Part shown: one piece after another, positions 1 to 10,767 of the stretch
How the letters are laid out: the number at the start of each line of letters is the position of its first letter
Numbering within the stretch: position 1 is the first letter of the stretch
NCBI GenBank assembly: GCA_025716815.1
Contig: JAIXMN010000005.1
Coordinates: 1,798,001-1,862,000 of the forward strand
Length of the DNA: 64,000 nucleotides
Source: Dichotomocladium elegans
Lineage: Eukaryota > Mucoromycota > Mucoromycetes > Mucorales > Lichtheimiaceae
Direction of reading: 5' to 3'
The notes under the pieces: generated by a model
The model's database searches: none
Told to the model about the DNA's origin: nothing
The model's input: only the letters and a program-made list of their open reading frames with translations
Position numbers and translations under genes: made by a program

Positions 1-99
1 CGGCCTCGTTCCCCAAAGCTACTTACAAGCTATCGTTCAGCATCGTAAGAAAAATTAATTTATCGATGTTAATTCACGCAAATCACTCACGCAAATCTA

Positions 100-209
100 A
101 TGTATAGTCATCGACGAACAACTGAAGTAAGCAGAGGAGGAGTAGCATCAATTTCTATTGCGTGTTGATATAATGAAATCCCTTGGATTAGCCACGAACC
201 TCAGCGGCA

Positions 210-240
<31 letters not shown>

Positions 241-780
241 CAGCAACAACAACAGCAACAAAAACCCCTTCTGCTCGATCGTCCGTTATGCAACACCGGT
301 ATCCAACACGTTCAACTCCTTCGGGCTCTATACCTCCTCCATCCTCGTCGCACCATCGTATGTCGCAGACCTCCACTGAGCATCAAGCTACAAAACCTAC
401 CGGCCTTCATACTGAGCAAGACGCACAAGCAAGAGAAGGTGGTGCTAAAAGGCGAAAGACACAGCATTCACGACTGGAGGTCAAGGTAAGTCTGGATTAT
501 GATGTACATCACACTGATTGTAGCTTACCACGATGCCTCCAGCCATTCCGATTTGCGACTGATGAACGAGCCGCCCATCATCGAAAGGCATTTCAGGAGA
601 AACTCGATATGTGGAAGAGGAAGGAAGAGGAAGAAGACAAGAGAGTAACCACAACTCGAGGCATAAAGCGTAAGGTGAGTCACTGATGGATAGCCCATGC
701 ACATTCTATTCTGCACATATTTCATATGTATCTTTTCCCTACAAATGAGGCTAACATGATTCCGGCAGGCTCGAGAATAG
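100..780 (+). CDS. Small TPX2-motif protein (putative microtubule/spindle-associated)
   Basis: Proposed exons 100-126, 192-485, 543-674 and 769-780 (about 154 aa). Introns are 65, 57 and 94 nt, all phase 0 with GT-AG borders (gtaagc, gtaagt, gtgagt donors). The third exon encodes PFRFATDERAAHHRKAF followed by a charged helix. This matches the TPX2 signature (F-x-F-x-T-x-x-R-A, basic, then F-x-x-K-L) found in proteins that bind microtubules or activate Aurora kinase. The upstream part is low complexity and ends in a basic KRRKTQ-type stretch that could be a nuclear signal. The ATG at 100 follows an in-frame stop at 70-72. The first exon is weakly supported, so the gene could start elsewhere or extend left of the window. 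The function is inferred from the motif only. Confidence 0.5.
208..263 (+). repeat. CAG/CAA trinucleotide repeat
   Basis: About nine CAG units followed by mixed CAA/CAG units. In the frame that joins the TPX2-motif exon it reads as alanine and threonine. In another open frame it would read as polyglutamine. Confidence 0.9.
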
Positions 781-1480
781 CTTGAACTATAGCAGTAACA
801 CCGTCACACCGCCACAAAACAATTCGTGCGCATATTTTACTTAAGCAGACGTAGTACTTTTTGTTCGAAGTTTGGCAAAGCCGATTAGGACGGGATAGGA
901 GTACTGTAATAAAGAACATCCTTGAACGAGAAGAGCGACTACGGGTTATTATGAAGACGGAGTTGTCGGTGTAACTCAACTACCGAAGCAACGCAGTACT
1001 ATGAAACCAACACAGAATTTTAGCGGTTGGGTAGCTAACACAAATATCATCTGATGCTCTTGAAAATGACGTCCCACAGTCGATACAGGCGTATCGATTG
1101 GCTGACTCAATCATAGATTACGATCCTTGTTAGACATCGAAATCACTGGGTGCCTCGGTACGCATCAAAGTCGACAGTAAGGCCAATGCTTTACGTTTTT
1201 CTGACTTCTCAGGATAAGTTTTCGTGGGTTCGAAGGTCCAGCAATAACATCTTTTAAAAGTGTTCTTCCTCCAAGCTTTGACGATATACCAATGGCAAAT
1301 CAAGATCCACACATTTGAGAGATACAGTTTCGACCCTATACTGTCCACATGATTATATTGTATGCTTTATTGATTGATAACTATCCCTTTGCGCCCATCA
1401 GCGCTCGTATTCATACCTGGTATCCACACACACTATCTTCTCCCAGCAACTATGAAACACACTTAACACAAAAATAATGC
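781..1480. other. No gene recognised
   Basis: Open frames here are short and show no family resemblance. Some may be the eroded 5' part of the mariner relic that follows. Confidence 0.5.
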
Positions 1481-1599
1481 TTATGGTAATTTGAAAGGAG
1501 CCTCGGATACATTACCACTAGCAAATGACACCCGACAGACGAAGTCTTCCCATTCTATTGAAAAAAACAGCCTAACAAGCATTGAGCAGCGGGACGATT

Positions 1600-2200
1600 G
1601 CTTTCGTAAATGGACGTGAACTTCTTGACGAATTGCGTGTCTCTTGGCAGTCTGCTTTTGATACCAGTAGGGGATGATCAAGAGCGTAGTCTACGAAAGG
1701 TGCTCATGCTTTTGTTACTCGGCCTACGTACTATAAGAGCAAACACAACGTCCATTTTGGACGCTATTTCTGCCGCAGGTTTAGATACGGTGGGCGTTCA
1801 AAACCGAGGCCTGCTAAGAAGCGAAAAGCTGACGCGTAACGTAAACTCAGGAACTGTGGCAAGCTGCTATATTAGTTTCTTAAAAACGACTCTCGATGAA
1901 ATGGACAATCATTCATATATCAATGGTTACTGCATTGTTATGGGTAATGTCGCCATCCATACGCATGAAAGCGTAAAGGAGCCTATTTGAGTATCTTCGG
2001 CCTTATTTCCTTGAACTGAACCCAATATAACAATTCTGGGCAGTGGCAAAAAGTAAGGTTAAGCGGCCCAGGTTTTTGCAGGATAATACTTTAGCAGAAA
2101 AAATCATAGATAGTTTGCATTCTGACAAGTGTTGGGCGAAATGTCGAAACAGAAAACCCGCATAATAGTCGCTAATCACTTTTAAAAAAAAGTGCCTACA
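1600..2200 (+). pseudogene. Mariner-like transposase relic I
   Basis: Translated pieces resemble the catalytic domain of the mariner-type transposases seen twice more in this window. One piece resembles ...TTSILDAISAAGL. Around 1860-1965 a piece reads SFLKTTLDEMDNHSYINGY and then an IVMGN.AIH block in which the second catalytic Asp is replaced by Gly. Near 2010-2070 the block LNPI-stop-QFWA carries a stop exactly where the third acidic residue (Glu) is expected. Several frame changes separate the pieces. It is a decayed, non-functional copy and no terminal repeats were found. Confidence 0.7.
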
Positions 2201-2475
2201 GTGTAGCAATAATGGTAAGGTAAGAAATAATCTCCATAAAAAGGCACGACCTATTCACACCTATCACGCTAAGCCAATCCAGCAAGATGATGTTATATGG
2301 TGTCAATTTTGTCGATGAAGTCGACACCAGAATTCTCCCATCGTAATTTCTGCACCACCATAGTCTGCTTCCGTAGCCTTGTCACCAAGTAGGCAACGAG
2401 TTCGAAAACTGTGAGACAGTCCAGTCTTTGATCGTAATCCAAAATTATTTCCGCAATTCGGCATTCTTGATGGAT

Positions 2476-2754
2476 TTACCGACCAGGATGCTGGAAGTCA
2501 AGGGCTGTTGTGGATAGGGTGATGGTGGAGAAAATAGATTGGACCGAAAAGGTCAGTAAATTTTCGGCGGTCGAGAACCATGAAGTACGGTATCGGCTGA
2601 ACAAGGATTTCAATGTGCAGAGTGAGCCATGAACGTTTTTAAGCGTATCGTCCTTGGTGTGTGTGATATCTTCGTTGGTTAATTCCAATGACCCCTTCAT
2701 AACAATGACGTCGGCACCATGATTGTTACGTCCTAACCCATCTACAATTCTCAA
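2476..2754 (-). other. Open frame of unknown nature (92 codons)
   Basis: An uninterrupted minus-strand frame lying between two transposon relics. It has no recognisable domain. It may be an eroded transposon ORF, and coding status is doubtful. Confidence 0.15.
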
Positions 2755-2960
2755 GAGTGCCGCTATTCCATCTATCCTGCTGCATCTTTAATTCGGCATA
2801 CGACGCTGGATTCGTTTCACACCATTAGAAACTAACTAGACCCGTTGACCGCCGATGGATTGAAAGGTGGGTATGACTCTATCACTCCAAAGGTACGCTC
2901 GGATTTAGGCTGAAAAATCAAAGAACGATTGCATTTACCGGACCAGTCCGCCAAAGCAAA

Positions 2961-3906
2961 TTGCATGATATCACCAACTATATGGATGTGGATCTGGTGA
3001 ATTTCTTAACGTTTATTTACAATCAGCACCATCATCAATTGTCTACTCTGAAACTCTGGTGCTCAGCGATCACTCGTCTCCATTTGAAGCCGGATAGCTT
3101 ACAGGTTAGTCTGTATCTCCACACCTTCTTTTGCCACTGTCACCACGGCTGCACCAACTCGTTCCGATCCGCCGGCGCATTATTGATTTGACGCCTATTC
3201 TTCACTATATAGCAAAGCTACCTAGTACTACAACCGCTTCCCTGGCTCCTCTTCTGGGGAAACTGGTCTTTCTCTTGGGGTTAACTGGTTTCATACGCCC
3301 ATCAGATTTACACCGCATCTCCTAGGAGTCAGCTGAAGTCTCTGCTGCCCAGGATATTATTTTCTTCTAAGTGGTTGCCCCCCCCAAGGAAAGGCATCAA
3401 CGTGTTCGAATTAGCAAGCCGTTTCTCCTCAAAAAGCACGCCGACTCTCACCTCTGTCCAATTCTTTGTTTTCTGGACGTTAAGGGATCATCCGCGCATA
3501 CGGTAGTCTCTTCACGTACGTCGGATACTCCCTCTGTGAATTCCAAAGAACCCTCTCTCTGGCAGTCAGAAGTACCACGATCAGCTCCTGGTTACGTAAG
3601 CTACTCCGGGATAGTACCTCTGAACACCGTGCATCCGTTCACTCTATTAGCTTCTCTCATGCTCTGCGGGCTGATATAAGGGTGGATGATATGATCACTT
3701 TGGACAATTGGCGCACGCGGAGACGTTCCAACGCAATTATCGTCGCGAACACCTTTCCACGGTGGATTTCCGTAATGCGGTCCTCAAGCTCTCCGCTGCT
3801 CCCGTCGGGGTGGATCACTCTTTCTGGGATGCCCACGGTTCTGTGGAGTCCGATGAAGGATGAATATTCTGAGGGGTTGGTACTTCAGATGTTTCCTCTG
3901 GACTAG
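2961..3906 (+). pseudogene. Tyrosine recombinase relic (DIRS/Crypton-like)
   Basis: Overlapping frames on the plus strand together resemble a tyrosine recombinase of fungal DIRS-type retroelements or Cryptons. They give an N-terminal helical part (YNQHHHQLSTLKLWCSAITR), a core block LLGLTGFIRPSDLHRI with the first catalytic Arg region, and a C-terminal block ALRADIRVDDMITL, a Gly/Asp-Asn-Trp turn and a Tyr-containing NYRREHLS segment. At least three frame changes and stops (for example just after 3322 and near 3370) break it. No reverse transcriptase was found nearby, so DIRS versus Crypton cannot be decided. Confidence 0.6.
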
Positions 3907-3973
3907 CATAGCATTATTATCTCATATTGTTGTCTCCGGTCTAATAAGTAATAGGTATGGATAGGTATGTGTA

Positions 3974-3998
3974 CACTCCCGCGAAAAAGTCTGTGGAT
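3974..3998 (+). repeat. Left terminal inverted repeat of Tc1 relic
   Basis: Begins CACTCCCGCG and runs to CTGTGGAT. It is the mismatched reverse complement of 5106-5130. Confidence 0.85.
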
Positions 3999-5105
3999 GC
4001 ATTTTTTTGGGATGAAGGAAGTGTTAAGCAACCGTTCGCATAATGTAACGCAAAGTACAAGTAAAATCAAACAACGTCTGACGTTTTCGAATATATAATC
4101 ATATCATTGATTTACTATTCGGTGTGTCTATCTCTGGCCTCTATAACTGCCTCGCTTCCAGCTGCATAGTCTGTACAAGATCCTTGCATACCTCTTCGCT
4201 TATTCCGTACCATCTTTCATGGAGAACCGCCTCCAACTCATCCAGGGAGTTGATGGTGACTGTTACTTGCTATCACAGCCACCGAGTAACTTACTAGTGG
4301 TGGTTTGATCGGGTTAAGATCAGTGCTTTGGTCAGGCCAGTACTCAAAGTCTTTGACCCCTACCTTGTCCTTCCACCAGTGTTCGTCACTGTCAGTATGG
4401 AACTGGCACCATTCTCTTGGAAGATGAACTCATGGTTATGTTCCGACGTTAGTTTCTCAAGTCATGAGATGGAATGGCTGCTGAGACATTGCACGTACTT
4501 GCCTTGAGGTGACCGAAGCCTTGCAGTGTCACCAAGGGGCCCATTCCTCCAGCCCGAAACCATGATAGAGCCTCTGCTGTACTTGAAGCTAGTAACAATG
4601 TTCTATCGAGAATACTCTTGTCCTTTCTTGCGGACGACTCTTTGCACCGCCGTCATTATGCCTGAGGGCGAAGTTGACTCATCAGACCACACGACCGTGC
4701 TTCGTTGTTCCACCGACCACACGCGTTTGTCTTCATCGGATTAAGTTTGTGAGCTGCTCGGCGGGAAGAAAAAGTACTTTGATTTCAAGGAATTTGCGGA
4801 TCGTGGAGGCGCTAACGTTCCTTTTGCCTCGGGAAGATTTTGGCGATACATGCCCAGAGGTTCAAAGAGTGCTCTGCGAACATCATAACGAGATTGGCAC
4901 TTGTATCTTTCACCGAGTGTTCTCGGGCGTCCAGAGCGAGGCTTAACAGCATTCTTTCTTATACTGATCGATGGTCTTGCTCACAGTTCACTTTGGACTA
5001 TTGGGTTCTTTGGCAATCCTGGCTTGCTTGCAATTTGCACGAATTGCTAGAGCACAAATCTCGTCTGCTGTAAATATCGGCGAGTGAAATAGCGAGGCGT
5101 GGTTC

Positions 5106-5130
5106 ATCCACAGACCTTTTCGGGGAAGTG
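5106..5130 (-). repeat. Right terminal inverted repeat of Tc1 relic
   Basis: The minus strand begins CACTTCCCCG and runs to CTGTGGAT, mirroring the left end. It is followed by a TA. Confidence 0.85.
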
Positions 5131-5433
5131 TACCAAAAACGGTTGTTTTATCGAATTAAATCAAAAGATGAGGTCCAGATCTGTTCTTGCTTTTTATTAA
5201 GAGGTATGGCAATGGCGAGATATCCGCTCTGGTGGTAAAAATGTGAGTCTTTGATAGTGGGTGGGTGGGGGGTTGAAACAAAACAACAGGGGAATTGTCT
5301 ACAGTACATAATATGTGTCGAACGTATGCAAGTTACTCTAGGCGAATAAGAGGATAAAGAAGAAGGGGGTCAAAATACTGAGAGACGTTGGCACAAGAGA
5401 AAGATCTCCAGACGCGAAATTTCTCTACGACTG

Positions 5434-6866
5434 CTACTTGGTTTTCTCATTTCGTACGGTCGTATTGTTCCATAATCGCCACTGACCATGAAGCATCGGA
5501 AATCGATGGCGGTGTTCAACAGGGACCCTGTTTGCTGTCGGCAAGATTTCGAGTGATTTTTCTCTCGCCCTGGCCTCACCGCGGTCGACGTCTGATTTCG
5601 CATTCTGGTACATCCACAGCCCGACAAAGGTCAGGAAGATACCTACGGCCTGGGCGAATGATACCTCTTGGCCAAACCAGAGGATGCTCACGACAATGAC
5701 GACGATTCGCTTGATGAGGGATGCAATAGAATATGTGACAGGTGAAGTCTTTTCTAAGGTTGCAAACGCAAAGTAGCTCTGGCCAAAATTGGTGATGCCA
5801 TTCAGAACAAACAACCATACTGGCAGAGGCGTATCTGTTTCGGGGGCTACGAGCTTTGCACCATCGGTGTAAATCCATAGAGGAAGCATAGCAAAAAACG
5901 CCATCGACGACAAGTAACACAGGATCTGGAGACGGGGTAATTTGTGATCGCCTTCGAAAAGGACCTTTTTGTTGTATATGTTCTGAGCAACAAAGACCAG
6001 GCAGGACAAGAACGCACAGACAATGCCGATCCAGTTGGTCGATAGGGTGAACGTGCAGGTCAGCACCACACCTGTAATTAGCGGGAGGAGCGATACATAG
6101 ACGCGCGAGGTATATTTGGCTTGGAAAAGAAAACGATAAATGAATACAGTGAAAAGTGGTGAGAGTGCCTAGAGGATGAAAACGAATGAGTAGCCCAAAT
6201 CCATCTTTTTTTCTTTTGCAGTTTGCCACTTACCTTGACCGTATGAACGAGGCTGACGGGGATTCGACTCATCGCGACGCTCGTAAAGACGTGCCCTCCA
6301 ACGAGAAACAGGGACAGTGGTACCATAGATATTATAAATTGCGTGTTGAGGGATCTAATCCGTGTTTTGTTCGAGAGTGCTGCGGTCGCGTAGCATTGCA
6401 GTCCCACCAAACCAAACTGAACAAAAGTCAAGGTCACTGGGAATGGGAAAACATCCAGGATTTGCTTGCCCGAGTTGCTCGTCATGGCCGAGCAAGCGTA
6501 CCAAAGTGCACAATAGGCGGCCACAACCGTGTTTTCTGGCATATCAGGCTGTAGGAAGCTGAATAGGTTTTTCAGAGGGTTGTCACGTCTACGTGGGACT
6601 TTTTCCTCGCCCGCCAAATAGTATTGCTGGGAAGGCGGACAAGGAAGGTAGTCATCTGTTGATGAGGGTGGAGTAGGCAGCGATGGAAGCACGCTTGAAC
6701 TCCCGTTTAAAAAGAGGCGAGGCTGTTGCTGGCTGTATATGTTATCAGTGCCTTCGGCGGACGACGAGGAGGAATATTCCACAGAGGCGTAGGTGAGGTC
6801 GGCACCAGAAGAGTGAGGGGCGGCCATGGCAATCCCGTCATCAGAGATCCGGGTGACAGGAGGCAT
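5434..6866 (-). CDS. SLY41: SLY41-like triose-phosphate/phosphate translocator family transporter
   Basis: Exons 6234-6866 and 5434-6168, one 65-nt intron, 455 aa. After a Ser/Pro-rich cytosolic N-terminus (~120 residues) comes the conserved start of the fold (NPLKNLFSFLQPD, then SNSGKQILDVFPFPVTLTFVQ). About ten hydrophobic helices of the drug/metabolite transporter superfamily follow, including SRIPVSLVHTVKALSPLFTV across the splice and TYSIASLIKRIVVIVVSI near the end. Yeast SLY41, its closest recognisable relative, acts in the early secretory pathway. The exact substrate cannot be read from sequence. The ATG at 6866 was preferred over the in-frame upstream one at 7031 because the intervening DNA is a pyrimidine-rich leader. 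Confidence 0.85.
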
Positions 6867-7217
6867 GACCAAATGTCGAAGAAAGGGCAAGAAGAAGGAC
6901 GATACAGAGAGAAAGAGAGAAAAGAAAGAAGAAAAAAGCTCGGTTAATGTGTTATCAAAAATCTTACACTCAATCTGTTGACTGTATGTGATCCTTCTAT
7001 TCAAAGCCGCGCGTAGTTGAAGCTTTCTCAAACTGTCGTTGCAAGCCTAACCAGGGCTTTTTTTTGTTGCGCCCATAGAAAAAGAGAAAATGAAGCAGGC
7101 CAGGGACAGGAAAGGAGATACTATTAACGAAATAAAATCAAATACTTTAAAATATGATGCGATGTGATTATGAGAGCAATTGTTAATGGATACGTCCAAA
7201 CAACTGGGTGTGTTGAA

Positions 7218-7672
7218 CTACTCGACACCAGGTGGACGTTGGATACGGACTTGATCCCAATCCTCCTCAGTTTTTGCTTGCAAACGCTGATAAAACGGAT
7301 GTAAGCCATCGGTGCGCCATACTCCTCCCCCTCCCTCGTAAAAAAAGGACAACTCGAGTTACCCAATACTCTTCCTGGAGACTTAATTTCCGTCTGTTCT
7401 TGTCCATGCCTAATTCCTCTTCCTTCGCGACCTAATGTTCATCACATTAGTCATCCGTCGTGTTTCCACCTTGCCGTCTTTCGAACCTTTCTATGCCGTA
7501 AATCGCGGTGGTCGTAACGGGTTTGTGTGATTTGTGCAAGGCCAAATGATCCACCCACAATAATTGCAATAAATGGCAACCCGAAAAGCAAGAATGGGTG
7601 CTTCTTGGCCTTTGTCAGCAACGGCTGAAATGGGCTCGTTTTACCGTATGACTTTGACTGGAATGTGGGCAT
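7218..7672 (-). CDS. COX16: Cytochrome c oxidase assembly protein COX16
   Basis: Exons 7487-7672, 7363-7431 and 7218-7286, with phase-0 introns of 55 and 76 nt, 107 aa. The first exon holds the single membrane helix (FLLFGLPFIAIIVGGSFGL) followed by QTRYDHRD. The second exon reads VAKEEELGMDKNRRKLSLQE. The third ends EEDWDQVRIQRPPGVE, the family's usual C-terminus. COX16 sits in the mitochondrial inner membrane and helps assemble complex IV, notably around COX2. The start at 7672 gives a normal length. A repeat element lies only about 40 bp upstream, so the 5' leader may contain an intron or have been altered by insertion. Confidence 0.88.
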
Positions 7673-7708
7673 GTCTCCGACTAAAGGCAACAAAAGCCAC
7701 GACGTTGT

Positions 7709-7775
7709 ACTTTATTTTCAAAAATAAATTTCGTAAGAGGAAGATTATGACGCATATAAAGTAAAATAAAAAAAT
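7709..7775 (+). repeat. Dispersed palindromic repeat, copy A
   Basis: Starts with a near-perfect palindrome TTTATTTTCAAAAATAAA, followed by TTTCG, an AGG-rich patch and an ATTATG-CGCAT block. The reverse complement of 49506-49572 matches at roughly 85% by eye. It lies between COX16 and a mariner relic. Two short TGTCGCA/TTGTCGCA motifs follow at about 7775-7803. Confidence 0.7.
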
Positions 7776-7856
7776 GTCGCATAAAACATAAAATTTGTCG
7801 CACGGATAAAGAAAACCGTTAGTCAACAGACATAACAGTCCCTTTCTTACTCTTTG

Positions 7857-8087
7857 ACTTACCCCAAAGGTAGCTAGGACTATGCCGCCGGTAACCGGCG
7901 CGGAAGAGAGGAGGAAAGGAAGGATCCGGAGCTGTTGAGCGTCGACGGCGGAAGCGTTGGAGGAAGGCGCGGGGAGGGATGACGACGGACCAACAACAAC
8001 ACCAGCGGCAGAAGCAACAGAGGAAGCAGGCAAAAATAAAAGCGCCTCGACGAAGCCATGATGGGAGACCTGCGCGGGTGCAGCCAA
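7857..8087 (-). other. GC-rich open segment, possible small exon
   Basis: A patch much richer in GC than its surroundings. It is open in two minus frames. One (from 8087) encodes an Ala/Ser/Pro-rich hydrophobic peptide and runs into a perfect gtaagt donor at about 7857. Splicing to the acceptor just upstream of COX16 would not keep the frame, so it could be a COX16 leader exon, a small separate gene or neither. Confidence 0.2.
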
Positions 8088-8109
8088 ACCACGGTCCCAT
8101 TCAAAGCCC

Positions 8110-9090
8110 TTATCCTCTCCTCTTGAGGCACTTGGGTTAGGCTGATATCGTTATTCACAGAGGATCCGGATTATTAGAAGATTGCAGAATGGAACAAGGA
8201 TAACCTAATGCCTTTTACTTTGCTCTTGACAAGTGACCAAAACTGCTCAACCGGATTGAGTTCAGACGAATATTGTGGAAGAGAAGCACATCGATATCCC
8301 GGAGACTCGATGTATGTAGCGATATCCTCAGCCTATGGATAGGTGCATTATCCATTACCAAATAACGGCCTTTTATATGTTCATATTTACCCATCTCGTC
8401 CATCGTAGCCTTAAGAAAGCCGAGATAATGTCCAATTACAGTTCCTCTGGTTCGTAACTTCAGATTGACCTGCCCTCTTTCTTTTCTCGGTTGTTGGCTG
8501 CAGGAGCCTCAAGCTACATTTAATGAACCTTGACGCTGAAATTGCTCCAGAGACAGTGGTTGTCTTTGCTCTTATCTTTGATAGCATAACCACTGCAGGA
8601 TTCCCTTTCTTGGACCATGTCATGCTGCATTTCATATTAATATGGAGTCCAGACTCACCAAGGAAAGTGTAGCTTCTAAAGTCAATATCGGTCCTGTCCC
8701 ATTTGCGCACCCAGTCAAGGCGCTCTTGGATATTCGCAGCGCTTTGCCTGTCTACACGCTGAAACCAAGCTATCCTCAATAAAAGTTGCATTCGTTTTTC
8801 ATAAATCGATGGAGCGTCGTTTTAGATACTTTGAGACCCTCAAATATTTGGAGCAGTTGTTCCGTCAGCCGCACTAAGAAAATGGATGGATTCTCATCAA
8901 CGCATTCTAAAATAACGTTCTTATGTTCTTCATTGAGAATACGCGAACGACCCCTCGCTTTAGGTTTCTTAAAGATGTTGTTAGGGTCTTTGTCGTACTG
9001 TGATGCTATTGCTGGCCTGAACTGATTTTATTTTGTGACCGTGCGACTTCAGAACCTGGCAGGGCATGATTTTGATGTTGGAATGTACTG
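8110..9090 (-). pseudogene. Mariner-like transposase relic II
   Basis: Reads on the minus strand from about 9030 to 8110: QYDKDPNNIFKKPKARGRSR (DNA-binding linker), then LKVSKTTLHRFMKNECN, RLDWVRKWDRTDIDF, FLGESGLHINMKCSM (first catalytic Asp replaced by Gly), then YLVMDNAPIH (second Asp intact) and YSSELNPVEQFWSLVKSKVK (third Glu intact). Frames change between 8400 and 8280. The 5' end near 9090, after a TA at 9091-9092, shares about 60 bp with the 5' end of mariner copy III. Most of the N-terminal helix-turn-helix part is deleted, and no 3' repeat was found. Confidence 0.8.
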
Positions 9091-9132
9091 TATGCTGCAG
9101 AAATTTATTCTCCATTCAGCAAACAATTTTCC

Positions 9133-10226
9133 TTAGTGGAACGTATCCTGCTCGCTAAAACTTCGCGTATCTCTCCATTGGACGATGCAGGCGTCGTGGA
9201 AGATATGGCCAGAAGAAATAAGATCTTTGATCGCCCTAGCCACAAGTATCCCAGCAACCATAGCTACGGCCATGCCTGTTTTGCTTGTATCCGTCAATTC
9301 CTTTAGGCATATGGGGCAGGTGTTAGAATGGTTCAGAGGCCTCGTCTCGATCATAGACCCGTCCATACAGATTGCTTCGTGGGATTGGAAATTCGAACTA
9401 CTTTCTATCACCAACAAGATGCCACTTGGATAGATGCTTTGCGCTGTCTGCTTTTACTCCTCGAGTGCGGTACTTGCAAGACATATGGCATTGATAGGTT
9501 GTTACACAATGGACACGCTGACTGCGTCCGACCCAATTCGTGGACACCATATCCCTCCCTGTAAATGACGCGATAGCCAGGCGTGCACCTGCACGTGGCT
9601 TCCACGTTGGACCCAACCCACACATGTCGCCCCAGAGGTGCCTGTTGACTGAATGTGCCTAAACAGATAGCGGCCTGGTCCAACACGTCCGCGAATGATG
9701 AACCTCCGCTGCCCCAGCCACCATTGCGACGAAGAGAAAGATAGATGGCGACATTATCACAGATTTTGTAAATAGCTGATGAAACGCATATCTCTGAGAT
9801 GCTTGCAGTTGCTAACGAGTGATTGGTATATTTCAGGAATGCCTTGTCGCGCATGAATGATCAAGGATAGTGCTAACGGGCGCTACCCGCACAATAAGAA
9901 ATTTGCTGCCCGTCGAGTAAATGAACAGAGTGTTATGATTAGCAGATCCGGAGCAGTCGCTTGACAACGTATCGTGGCGGTTGTATCCGATGATGAGGAT
10001 ATGAAAGAGTTGTAGTATGCAAGTAGGAGCACCATCTGTAGATGGTGCTGTACTTGCTTTCTATAATCCCAGATTTCTATTCCATCAATGTGGAGGCTAC
10101 CGGTCTCCAGGGTAGCACAGAGTTTTTCTGATACCCGGTCCACGAGGGTTTGGATTGACTCTTCGGCAAAGTAAGAAACGGTGACACAGGTGCCTGGGCG
10201 TCTTACCAGAAGTACGGATATGGGTG
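9133..10226 (-). CDS. RING-like protein with degenerate RING
   Basis: Proposed exons 9887-10226, 9506-9801 and 9133-9443, with introns of 85 and 62 nt. The 5' exon(s) upstream of 10226 are unresolved. The N-terminal part has no domain I can name. The middle contains CRCTPGYRVIYREGYGVHEL and the C-terminus has CPICLKEL and later GHIFHDACIVQW. This resembles a RING, but the third Cys is Ser (SSGH) and no final C-x2-C follows before the stop. It could be a degenerate or truncated E3 ligase, or the 3' exon may have been lost when mariner II landed about 40 bp downstream. It is divergent from the intact RING gene at 10768. Confidence 0.45.
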
Positions 10227-10767
10227 CTTTGCATTAGCAGAGGTCAGAATTAAAGAAGAAAAAGCAAGATGACAGTGGAAAAGCAGAAGATATCCCCTCC
10301 ATTGCGTGCATTTATATTTCCCTTTCGTTTTGTATGAGAAAAACATGCATTGATGGGTTTCTTTAGGCCATCGCTGATGATCACCTATTGGGACCTAAAG
10401 CTCTGCTTAAGTAAACAAACTGCAGAATAAGTACATAGACCCGTCCTAGAGGATGGACAAGGCTAGCCTTCTTAAGGCAGGTTCCACATGGATATCATTA
10501 ACATGTTGTGCCCTTTCCATACATCAATCCCCGAGTCCCCCTTCCTCTTGTGTAACATACTTCCTTCTTTTTTTATTGAGACAAGCAGCTTCCTTTAAAG
10601 AGGCTACTCAATTTCAAGAAGGCCGAAGCTTTCATTCTGCACAGCCCGCAGGAACGCCACATCACCATTGCAGACATCTATATAAACTCCTCCTCTTCGT
10701 GTTGTCCTTCTGCTCTTTTCCCTCTGTCCTTCTTTTCCCTCTTCCTTATTTCTATTCGTCACACGCA

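Larger units (their letters stand above)
3974..5130 (-). mobile_element. Tc1-like DNA transposon relic with terminal inverted repeats
   Basis: Minus-strand translation gives Tc1 transposase blocks in order: VWSDEST (first catalytic Asp region, ~4670-4730), NIVTSFKYSRGSIMVSGW, WPDQSTDLNPIKP (third acidic residue region, ~4300), then EEVCKDLVQTMQLEA near 4150. Stops and frameshifts interrupt it, so it is inactive. The ends are inverted repeats (3974-3998 and 5106-5130, about 25 bp with few mismatches). Each is flanked by a TA dinucleotide (3972-3973, 5131-5132), the Tc1/mariner target. The element is 1157 bp, close to full length for the family. Confidence 0.85.

Noticed and set aside
1130..1348. 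Minus-strand ORF before mariner relic I
   Set aside because: No similarity. Could be noise or eroded transposon flank.
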